Source: Candidatus Thiodiazotropha taylori (lineage in GTDB: Bacteria; Pseudomonadota; Gammaproteobacteria; Chromatiales; Chromatiaceae). From it: DNA of 6,722 nt. The translations under genes were made by a program, and so were the position numbers. The notes under the pieces were generated by a model, which saw only the letters and a list, made by a program, of their open reading frames with translations, was not told the origin of the DNA and made no database searches. Location of the stretch: NCBI GenBank assembly GCA_019100305.1, contig JAHRHW010000244.1, positions 1 to 6,722 on the forward strand, given 5' to 3'. This document shows positions 1 through 5,306 of this stretch, in pieces; position 1 is the stretch's first letter; every line of letters begins with the position of its first letter.

Positions 1-1022
1 CTGGTAGTGAAAAATGGATCAAAAATTCGTGGCAACAGCTCATCGGAGATGCCACTACCATCATCGGCCAGCTGAATCTCTATCTCGTCTTCAACATGCA
101 GTGCGATCCGAACAACCTTCCCACCCTGCTGAATTGCATTTTCCAGAAGATTGCTCAACATACCCAGTAAGGCATCCTCAAGCCCCAACATGACAGCCTC
201 TCCCTGACTCTGATCATCGATCACCAATGAGACGCCACTCTGTTGCAGATCGTGCTCGACTGTCGCGGAAAAACGCTTAAGCAGCTCACTCAGCAGAATG
301 CGCGACTCGCCGGCGTCTTCGCCCCGGGCAAACATCAGGATGTCGTGAATCTGACGCTCCATATGCTGCAATCGATCTCTCAACTTCAAGGTAAACTGTT
401 GACGTTTGGCCGGATTGAGATCATCACTGGCAAGATGGGAGGCATAGAGTAAGGCGCTGCTCAACGGGGTACGCATCTGATGGGCCAGTTGAGCGGACAT
501 CTCGCCCATTGCGGTCAATCGCTCACGACGGTTGAGTCGTTCCTGCAACTTGCGGGTTTCGGTGACATCAACCAATACCAGAATATGGCCAGGCGCCTGT
601 TCCAGACGACTGGATGATAGTGTCAGCAAATGACCACTGAGCAGCTTCATCTCGTTGCCTTTGATCACACCGCCCAATGCCTTCTGACGAACAACCTCAG
701 GCCATGGGGTCATGGCCTCCAGGTTGCCCAGCAGACGTTGTGCAGCCGGGTTGAACTCACGAATCCGCTCTTCACCATCGAGCACGATCACCGCTGCTGG
801 CAGGGTCTCCAGCAACCGTTCCAGACGATCGGCCAAACGCTCTTTCTCAGCCAGCTGCACCATTCGCTCGCTACGCGCCGCCGCCAGCTCCTGACTCAGT
901 TCCAGAACCTGGGATTGCAACTGCTGGTAGGAGCCGGTCAACTCTTCGGAGAGCTGATTGAACATATTGAAGGCCGCCTCAAGGGCGTGCTGTCGATCGG
1001 CAAGTGATGGTTTTGGTGACAC
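1..1022 (-). CDS. fleS: FleS/FlrB-type flagellar sensor histidine kinase (partial, C-terminus cut by window edge)
   Basis: A cytoplasmic two-component kinase expected to phosphorylate the sigma-54 activator FleR/FlrC and so turn on mid-class flagellar genes (hook and basal body). The 340 visible residues hold a coiled-coil-like N-terminus (about 12-75, with AFNMFNQLSEEL), a PAS-like region (about 65-155, with FNPAAQRLLG) and a HisKA domain whose H-box reads AHQMRTPLSSA with the phosphoacceptor at His181. The HATPase domain shows the N-box NLLENA (291-296), the G1 box ADDGSGIS (319-326) and the F-box RIFDPFF (332-338). No membrane segment or signal peptide is visible. Gln after the H-box His, with RTPLSxALLYA following, is typical of FleS rather than of the commoner HE-type kinases. 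I chose GTG at 1022: an in-frame TGA lies 27 bases upstream, AGAGG sits 8 bases before it, and a sigma-54 promoter precedes it. The next ATG, at 965, would remove conserved sequence. The fleR/flrC partner is expected beyond the left edge. Confidence 0.9.
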   Translation of the reverse strand, partial: MSPKPSLADRQHALEAAFNMFNQLSEELTGSYQQLQSQVLELSQELAAARSERMVQLAEKERLADRLERLLETLPAAVIVLDGEERIREFNPAAQRLLGNLEAMTPWPEVVRQKALGGVIKGNEMKLLSGHLLTLSSSRLEQAPGHILVLVDVTETRKLQERLNRRERLTAMGEMSAQLAHQMRTPLSSALLYASHLASDDLNPAKRQQFTLKLRDRLQHMERQIHDILMFARGEDAGESRILLSELLKRFSATVEHDLQQSGVSLVIDDQSQGEAVMLGLEDALLGMLSNLLENAIQQGGKVVRIALHVEDEIEIQLADDGSGISDELLPRIFDPFFTT

Positions 1023-1030
1023 GTCGATGG

Positions 1031-1035
1031 CCTCT
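1031..1035 (-). promoter_or_regulatory. Ribosome binding site supporting the GTG start of the FleS-like kinase
   Basis: The minus strand reads AGAGG, then eight bases (CCATCGAC), then GTG at 1022. No ATG is available in this frame between the upstream stop and residue 20, so this site decides the start. Confidence 0.55.
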
Positions 1036-1036
1036 G

Positions 1037-1063
1037 TAGTCAGTCTTCATTCATCACTGACTA
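1037..1063. repeat. Perfect 8-bp inverted repeat across the predicted fleS transcription start
   Basis: TAGTCAGT (1037-1044) and ACTGACTA (1056-1063) are exact reverse complements separated by 11 bases. Relative to a start near 1058 the dyad runs from about -6 to +22. Only three bases of the first arm would be in the sigma-54 transcript, so a DNA operator is likelier than an RNA hairpin for that transcript. Read-through RNA from fleQ could form the hairpin just before the ribosome site. A nested 7-bp inverted repeat (CTTCATT 1045-1051, AATGAAG 1063-1069) overlaps it. Binding by FleQ is a guess; half-site spacing differs from the FleQ consensus as I recall it. Confidence 0.5.
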
Positions 1064-1066
1064 ATG

Positions 1067-1084
1067 AAGCAAAATGCGTGCCTA
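1067..1084 (-). promoter_or_regulatory. Sigma-54 (RpoN) promoter for the fleS(-fleR) operon
   Basis: The minus strand reads TAGGCACGCATTTTGCTT. It has the invariant GG (1082-1081) and GC (1070-1069) with exactly ten bases between them, and matches the consensus TGGCACG-N4-TTGC at all specified positions except the first T, which is A. Transcription would start about 12 bases past the GC, near 1058, giving a leader of about 35 bases to the GTG start. In Pseudomonas and Vibrio the fleSR/flrBC operon is a known target of FleQ/FlrA with sigma-54, and fleQ lies just upstream here. Confidence 0.87.
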
Positions 1085-1101
1085 TACTATTATTTCTTTA
1101 C

Positions 1102-1114
1102 TATCAGTAGCTTA
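1102..1114 (+). promoter_or_regulatory. Candidate IHF binding site upstream of the sigma-54 promoter
   Basis: TATCAGTAGCTTA fits the IHF consensus WATCAR-N4-TTR at every specified base. It sits about 44-56 bases upstream of the predicted transcription start in AT-rich DNA, where IHF often bends DNA between activator and sigma-54 polymerase. The consensus is degenerate, so a chance match remains possible. Confidence 0.35.
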
Positions 1115-1136
1115 AGAATTATAAACTGGTGAGACG

Positions 1137-2609
1137 TCAAATTCCCGTCGACTCTGTTTGACGCTGAAGGCCATATTTCCGTAACTTCTCCACCAGGGTG
1201 GTACGACGCATATGCAGGCGTTTTGCAGCATGGGCAACGATACCATCTGACTCATCCAGGGCCTGTTGTATGAGACTCTGCTCAAGTGAGTTGAGGTGGG
1301 CCTTGAGGTCGATGCCGTCATTCGGCAATCTTGGTGCATTCTGGGTTGTGCCAGGCTCATCCCCCTCCAGACTGACCTGTGGCAGCTTGGTCGTATCGAT
1401 CAATTCGGCCGCCGGTTTGAACTTCTCCGGCAGCTCTCCTATATCCACAACCCCATAGGGATAGAGGATCGCCAACCGTTCGATCAGATTGGCCAGTTCC
1501 CTGACATTTCCCGGCCAGCGGTAGTGACTCAAAGCCGCAATTGCTGCAGGGGTCAATCTCACTGAACCACGCTTCTCATTCTCGATACGGTGGATCAGGT
1601 CATTTACCAGCACCGGGATATCTTCGACCCGATCCCTGAGCGGCGGCATCTCAATCGGGAATACGTTGAGACGATAGAAAAGGTCTTCACGAAAATCACC
1701 GTTCTTGATCGCCGATTCGAGATTACGGTGGGTAGCGGCAATGATCCGCACATTACAGGGGATGGTCTTGTTGCTGCCAACACGTTCAAATGAACGCTCC
1801 TGCAGGACTCTCAGCAGTTTTACCTGCATCGGCATGCTCATATCACCGATCTCATCGAGAAACAGCGTACCACCCTCGGCCATCTCAAAACGGCCCTGAC
1901 GGGCGCTGATTGCCCCGGTAAACGCCCCCTTTTCGTGGCCAAACAACTCACTTTCCAGCAGATCACCTGGAATCGCGCCACAATTTACCGGCACAAAGGG
2001 TTTGCCACGGCGAACCGAGTGAAAATGGAGTTTACGGGCAACCACCTCTTTACCAGTGCCCGACTCACCGAGAATCAGCACGGTCGCCTCGGAATCGGCA
2101 ACCTGTTCGATCATTTTGTTGACCTGGCGTGTCGCGCGGCTGCTACCGGAGAGGCTGCGGAACAGTTCCACAGGGCGCGAACTGCCCGCTTCAGGATTCT
2201 TCAGCTCCTGAAACACCTGCGCCTTGTGAGCCAACGCCATAAGATCGTCGTAGAGGGTGGGCAGTTTAAAACTGCCAATGACATTTTCCATACCCTCGAA
2301 CAGTTGAGGTGCACCCTCCTGCTCATCATAGATTTGAAATACCGGCAGATAGGGATGACTCTCGGCAAGATCCTTGACCACCGCCAGTTGCTTATCACGC
2401 CCTTCTCCGGCGCCAACCATAACGGACACACAGGTATATCGACTCTGCTCGCTGAGTTCGATCTGAGAGATGTCATCAACCACAACCACATCCCCTTCAA
2501 CAAAGCTCAGAATGTGTTGTAGATAATTTTGACGCTGATCGTCTTGATCGAAAAGATAAATACAGAGATTAGGAAACACTGAACCGTCTTTGTCAGAACT
2601 CTGCCCCAT
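1137..2609 (-). CDS. fleQ: FleQ/FlrA-type flagellar master regulator (sigma-54 enhancer-binding protein, probable c-di-GMP receptor)
   Basis: A 490-residue AAA+ activator that opens sigma-54 promoters of flagellar genes; FleQ relatives also control biofilm genes and are inhibited by c-di-GMP. Residues 13-135 form a receiver-like domain with no clear phosphoacceptor Asp, as in FleQ. The AAA+ domain has Walker A GESGTGKE (181-188), the sigma-54 contact loop GAFTGA (228-233) and Walker B TLFLDEIGD (248-256). A Fis-type HTH lies near 445-482 (AAKRLHMRRTTLVEKLRKYG). Similarity to FleQ runs throughout, including VGSNKT, EKRGS, WPGNVRELANL and SLEQSLIQQALD. The known c-di-GMP motif LFRS is intact (149-152); the post-Walker-A motif reads KEVVARK (187-193, FleQ KExxxRN) and the ExxxR motif reads DLIHR (337-341). 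ATG 2609 follows an in-frame TGA directly; AGGG lies 8 bases upstream. The predicted fleS promoter lies 53-70 bases past its stop codon. Confidence 0.96.
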   Translation of the reverse strand: MGQSSDKDGSVFPNLCIYLFDQDDQRQNYLQHILSFVEGDVVVVDDISQIELSEQSRYTCVSVMVGAGEGRDKQLAVVKDLAESHPYLPVFQIYDEQEGAPQLFEGMENVIGSFKLPTLYDDLMALAHKAQVFQELKNPEAGSSRPVELFRSLSGSSRATRQVNKMIEQVADSEATVLILGESGTGKEVVARKLHFHSVRRGKPFVPVNCGAIPGDLLESELFGHEKGAFTGAISARQGRFEMAEGGTLFLDEIGDMSMPMQVKLLRVLQERSFERVGSNKTIPCNVRIIAATHRNLESAIKNGDFREDLFYRLNVFPIEMPPLRDRVEDIPVLVNDLIHRIENEKRGSVRLTPAAIAALSHYRWPGNVRELANLIERLAILYPYGVVDIGELPEKFKPAAELIDTTKLPQVSLEGDEPGTTQNAPRLPNDGIDLKAHLNSLEQSLIQQALDESDGIVAHAAKRLHMRRTTLVEKLRKYGLQRQTESTGI

Positions 2610-2653
2610 TCATCAAGCCCTAATTGCGGTGAGAATTTCGTAGCAATGGTGCG

Positions 2654-2683
2654 AAGTTAAGCAGCATTTTTGCATAATGTCAA
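2654..2683 (-). promoter_or_regulatory. Candidate sigma-70 promoter for fleQ
   Basis: On the minus strand a perfect -35 hexamer TTGACA (2683-2678) is followed after 18 bases by TAACTT (2659-2654), which keeps the first, second and last bases of TATAAT. A 17-base spacing gives TTAACT instead. Transcription would begin near 2647, leaving a leader of roughly 38 bases. FleQ-type master regulators are usually made from sigma-70 promoters, which agrees. The -10 match is mediocre. Confidence 0.5.
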
Positions 2684-2704
2684 AATTACGTCGATCCAAG
2701 ATTT

Positions 2705-2744
2705 TAATTAAATAAGTTCTATTAAGGCACTGTAATTAAATAAG
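2705..2744. repeat. 12-bp direct repeat, two copies 28 bp apart
   Basis: TAATTAAATAAG occurs exactly at 2705-2716 and again at 2733-2744, separated by 16 bases. It lies upstream of both divergent promoters, about 22 bases behind the fleQ -35. Paired A+T-rich sites are typical of operators or of H-NS-like and IHF-like binding, but low-complexity sequence can also repeat by chance. Confidence 0.5.
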
Positions 2745-2792
2745 GTTAACAGAAATACAGGATGATCTTGATATCTACTCCACGCAGTAGTT

Positions 2793-2813
2793 TAATTCCT
2801 AGAATGGGAATTA
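2793..2813. repeat. 7-bp inverted repeat in the fleQ/FHA divergent region
   Basis: TAATTCC (2793-2799) and GGAATTA (2807-2813) are exact reverse complements with a 7-base spacer, giving a 21-bp dyad. It lies just upstream of the candidate -35 for the FHA gene and has no T-tract after it, so an operator is likelier than a terminator. The binding protein is unknown. Confidence 0.4.
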
Positions 2814-2818
2814 GAAAG

Positions 2819-2859
2819 TTGGTTAACTAGTGATTTATCAATAAAATTGGATATATACT
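2819..2859 (+). promoter_or_regulatory. Weak promoter candidates for the FHA-PilZ unit
   Basis: Two alternatives overlap: TTGGTT (2819-2824) with TAAAAT (2842-2847) at 17-base spacing, and a -10 TATACT (2854-2859) with only a poor -35 upstream. They would give leaders of about 40 or 27 bases to the ATG at 2893. Neither is strong, and AT-rich sequence produces such matches easily. Confidence 0.25.
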
Positions 2860-2892
2860 TACATTTGTACAGGTTGTATCTAAAATAGCTCC

Positions 2893-3534
2893 ATGCCAAA
2901 ACTAACCCTCTCCTTCAAAGGTCGAGTTATCGACGTTTTTCACCTTGAGGCCGATTCGACCAAGATCGGTCGCGATCCGGACTGTGCCATCTCCATCGAT
3001 AGCCTGGCCATCGCACCACTGCAAGCCACCATCACCGAATCCGGCGATGTCTATCGTCTGGAAGCTCAGGATGAGGAATTTCCGGTTCTGGTCAACCATG
3101 AAAAAACCGAAGAGATCAATCTTCATCATGGTGATGTCATACAAATCGGCAAGCACACCCTGACCTTTGCTGAGGATGTGATGGAACTGGGAGCGGATCT
3201 TACTCTCCCCCATGCCGCAGCGGACGAACAACCCAAGGCAGAAACAGAAGATGAAGTTGAAGAGGAGGAAGATTCTTCCTCCAGTGTGTTGCAGATTGTC
3301 AATGGCGACAATTTCGGCCGAATAATCTCGCTACACCGCCACATGACCCGCATCGGGCATACCGGTGGGGATTGCGCCATGATCGCCCGTCGTGAAGAGG
3401 GTTACTACATCTCCTTTCTCGAAGGGATCAATCCACCCACAGTAAACAAACAGCCGCTTGCAGATCAGGGTCAACTGCTGAATGACGGGGATTTGATCGA
3501 AGTGGGCGGCACACAGATGCAGTTTCATGCCTAA
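2893..3534 (+). CDS. Tandem FHA-domain protein
   Basis: A 213-residue soluble protein with two forkhead-associated domains, normally phosphothreonine-peptide binders that scaffold signalling complexes. FHA1 spans about 1-93 and shows TKIGRDPDCAISI (23-35) and HHGDVIQIG (78-86). An acidic, Ser-rich linker follows (about 110-131, EDEVEEEEDSSSS). FHA2 spans about 131-213 with RIGHTGGDCAMI (153-164), PTVNKQPL (182-189) and DGDLIEVGG (198-206). Phosphate-contact residues look degraded: the usual SRxHA is APLQA at 41-45 in FHA1, and in FHA2 the GR motif is GH with no SxxH visible. No signal peptide, membrane segment or kinase domain is present. ATG 2893 is forced by an in-frame TAA at 2881-2883; no good Shine-Dalgarno sequence precedes it. 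The PilZ gene begins 9 bases after its stop. The specific function is not known to me; a structural or protein-docking role is possible. Confidence 0.88.
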   Translation: MPKLTLSFKGRVIDVFHLEADSTKIGRDPDCAISIDSLAIAPLQATITESGDVYRLEAQDEEFPVLVNHEKTEEINLHHGDVIQIGKHTLTFAEDVMELGADLTLPHAAADEQPKAETEDEVEEEEDSSSSVLQIVNGDNFGRIISLHRHMTRIGHTGGDCAMIARREEGYYISFLEGINPPTVNKQPLADQGQLLNDGDLIEVGGTQMQFHA

Positions 3535-3543
3535 GAGCCAATT

Positions 3544-3909
3544 ATGAGTGATCACGAAAACAAAGAGCGCAGACGATTTCACCGAATCATTTTCGACGCT
3601 CGGGCCAGCCTTGAAACCCGCAGCGGCAACTATGAAACGGAACTGATCGATATCTCTTTGAAAGGCGCCCTGGCCAAGATACCGGAAGCCTGGTCACCCG
3701 AGGTGGGAGAGAGCGTCACACTGAAAGTGCTGTTGGACGATGGGGGCACCATTTCGATGTTGGCCAGTTGTGCCCATGTGGAAAAGGATCAGCTCGGTCT
3801 GCTCTGTGAAGAGATCGATATGATCAGCATTTCACTGCTGCGCCGCCTGGTTGAACTGAACATCGGTGACGACATCATCCTGCAGAGAGACCTGGAAGCC
3901 CTCGGTTAG
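3544..3909 (+). CDS. Small PilZ-domain protein, predicted c-di-GMP receptor
   Basis: A 121-residue protein that is essentially one PilZ domain, a fold that binds cyclic di-GMP and passes the signal to a partner. Both ligand motifs are intact: RxxxR as RRFHR (10-14, after KERR) and D/NxSxxG as DISLKG (36-41). The rest follows the PilZ beta-barrel, ending with a helical tail RRLVELNIGDDIILQRDLEAL (100-120). That tail resembles a family of stand-alone PilZ proteins seen in many gammaproteobacteria. There is no YcgR N-domain, membrane segment or catalytic domain, so it probably acts by protein contact. ATG 3544 is preceded by TAAGAG, which overlaps the FHA stop codon and is spaced 6 bases away. 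The 9-base gap to the FHA gene supports co-transcription and perhaps translational coupling. Its placement opposite fleQ suggests, but does not show, a motility role. Confidence 0.93.
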   Translation: MSDHENKERRRFHRIIFDARASLETRSGNYETELIDISLKGALAKIPEAWSPEVGESVTLKVLLDDGGTISMLASCAHVEKDQLGLLCEEIDMISISLLRRLVELNIGDDIILQRDLEALG

Positions 3910-3933
3910 ACGGGCTGCGCGCTACTGCCGTCT
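3908..3933. terminator. Possible bidirectional hairpin between the convergent PilZ and radA genes
   Basis: AGACGG (3908-3913) and CCGTCT (3928-3933) pair perfectly around a 14-base GC-rich loop. The stem begins inside the PilZ stop codon and ends inside the radA stop codon, so it fills the whole convergent gap. There is no T-tract on either strand, so factor-independent termination would be weak. Confidence 0.3.
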
Positions 3934-5306
3934 CAAGTAATCTCCAGAACCTCAGCCAGGGTCTCAACCGGAACCACTTCGATACTTTCAATAGGTTGTT
4001 TCGGGGCGTTGGCTTTAGGCACCACCGCCCGTTTGAAACCGTGTTTCGCCGCCTCACGCAACCGTTCCGGTCCGTTTGGAACCGGCCTGATCTCCCCGGT
4101 GAGCCCCAATTCACCGAATACCACCAATCCTTGATCGAGTGGTCGATTACGGAAACTGGAGAGGGCTGCCATCAACACAGCCAGATCGGATGCGGTCTCC
4201 GTGATACGCACGCCGCCGACCACATTCACATAGACATCCTGGTCGAACATGCCGATACCGCCATGCCGATGCAGCACCGCCAGCAACATGGAGAGTCGAT
4301 TCTGCTCCAGTCCCAGGGTGATCCGTCGTGGATTGGCCAGTGGACTCTCATCCACCAGCGCCTGAACCTCGACCAGCAGCGGACGGGTTCCCTCACGGGT
4401 CACCAGAATCACGCTACCCGGCACCTGCTCCGCCTGGCGCGACAGAAATATGGCGGAGGGGTTGCTGACCGCCTTCAACCCCTTATCGGTCATAGCAAAC
4501 ATGCCCAGTTCATTGACCGCACCAAAGCGATTCTTGATGGTACGTATCAGACGAAACTGGCTCCCCGATTCCCCTTCGAAATAGAGTACAGTATCCACCA
4601 TGTGCTCCAGCACCCTGGGTCCCGCCAGGCTGCCCTCCTTCGTCACGTGACCAACCAGAAACAGTGCGGTACCGGAGCGTTTGGCGTAATGCACCAGTTG
4701 CGCCGTTGCCTCCCGCACCTGGGAGACCGAGCCCGGTGCAGACTGTAGCAGTTCGGTATACATGGTCTGAATTGAATCCAGCACCATCACCTGCGGTTTC
4801 TCCTGCTCGGCGACAGCAATAATCCTTTCAACACAGGTTTCGGGTAGCAGTTTCAACTTGTCTACCGCCAGATCGAGCCGTTTCGCACGTAACGAGATCT
4901 GACGCGGAGACTCTTCACCTGAGACATAAAGAGAGCGCATGTTCACAGACAGCCTGGCGAGGGTTTGAATCAGCAAAGTTGACTTACCAATGCCGGGGTC
5001 CCCGCCAATCAACACCACTGAACCTTCAACCAAACCACCACCCAGAACCCGATCGAGCTCCACACTGTCGGTGGTGGTGCGTGCCTCATGCTCTATCTCA
5101 ACCTCGGTCAACGGCATCACCTGCTGACCACCGGTTCCCGCATACCCGGCAAAGCGTCCCTTAGCGGATGTGGCCGGGGCCAGGCTCTCCTCCAGCACAT
5201 TCCAGGAGTGGCACTCGGAACACTGACCGGACCATTTGGCAAAACTGGCGCCACAGGCACTGCAGATATATTGGGTTTTCGCCGCTTTTTTACCCCCCTG
5301 TGCCAT
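3933..5306 (-). CDS. radA: DNA repair protein RadA (Sms), branch-migration helicase
   Basis: A 457-residue RadA, the normal family length. RadA is a hexameric RecA-like motor that drives branch migration of recombination intermediates and so helps repair breaks and stalled forks. Domains in order: a zinc finger with Cys15, Cys18, Cys29 and Cys32 (CSAC and CSEC); a RecA-like ATPase with Walker A GGDPGIGKST (101-110) and Walker B VMVLDSIQ (173-180); the family signature KNRFG (258-262); and a Lon-protease-like C-terminal domain (about 285-457, with GGVRITETASDLAVLMA), which in RadA is structural rather than proteolytic. All expected motifs are present. ATG 5306 shares its A with the last base of the alr stop (TAATG), and GGGAGG lies 4 bases upstream. 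Radical truncation or frameshift is absent. It is convergent with the PilZ gene, with 23 bases between them. Confidence 0.97.
   Translation of the reverse strand: MAQGGKKAAKTQYICSACGASFAKWSGQCSECHSWNVLEESLAPATSAKGRFAGYAGTGGQQVMPLTEVEIEHEARTTTDSVELDRVLGGGLVEGSVVLIGGDPGIGKSTLLIQTLARLSVNMRSLYVSGEESPRQISLRAKRLDLAVDKLKLLPETCVERIIAVAEQEKPQVMVLDSIQTMYTELLQSAPGSVSQVREATAQLVHYAKRSGTALFLVGHVTKEGSLAGPRVLEHMVDTVLYFEGESGSQFRLIRTIKNRFGAVNELGMFAMTDKGLKAVSNPSAIFLSRQAEQVPGSVILVTREGTRPLLVEVQALVDESPLANPRRITLGLEQNRLSMLLAVLHRHGGIGMFDQDVYVNVVGGVRITETASDLAVLMAALSSFRNRPLDQGLVVFGELGLTGEIRPVPNGPERLREAAKHGFKRAVVPKANAPKQPIESIEVVPVETLAEVLEIT

Larger units (their letters stand above)
2610..2892. other. AT-rich divergent intergenic region between fleQ and the FHA gene
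   Basis: These 283 bases carry no credible gene on either strand and are clearly richer in A+T than the flanking genes. They must hold the start signals for both divergent units. I see a sigma-70-like promoter towards fleQ (2654-2683), a 12-bp exact direct repeat (2705-2744), a 7-bp dyad (2793-2813), a heptamer GGTTAAC present twice (2744-2750, 2821-2827), and weak promoter-like hexamers towards the FHA gene. No sigma-54 GG-N10-GC element was found on the FHA side. Confidence 0.8.

Noticed and set aside
243..1007. Plus-strand open frames (243-452 and 630-1007) in the left end
   Set aside because: They are antisense to an uninterrupted 340-codon histidine kinase frame with all HisKA and HATPase boxes.
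1023..1063. Possible ATG start for the kinase upstream of GTG 1022
   Set aside because: The ATGs at 1050 and 1054 are in other frames, and an in-frame TGA closes the kinase frame just upstream.
1083..1116. Terminator after fleQ
   Set aside because: Only a 4-bp stem (TACT/AGTA) and the palindrome CTTAAG are present, with no stable hairpin followed by a T-tract.
1935..2522. 195-codon open frame on the plus strand opposite fleQ
   Set aside because: It lies wholly antisense to the conserved AAA+ and N-terminal coding sequence of fleQ and its translation shows no recognisable domain; it is a shadow frame.
2727..2750. Second sigma-54 promoter suggested by AAGGCAC in the fleQ/FHA gap
   Set aside because: The GGCAC at 2727-2731 has no GC at the required ten-base distance; no GG-N10-GC element serves the FHA gene.
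3996..4748. 250-codon open frame on the plus strand opposite radA
   Set aside because: It mirrors conserved radA sequence and has the His/Gln-rich composition usual for antisense frames; no ribosome site or family motif supports it.
3933..5306. RadA C-terminal domain as an active Lon-type protease
   Set aside because: RadA proteins carry this fold as a structural domain, and the Lon signature around the catalytic Ser is replaced here by a TASDLA sequence.
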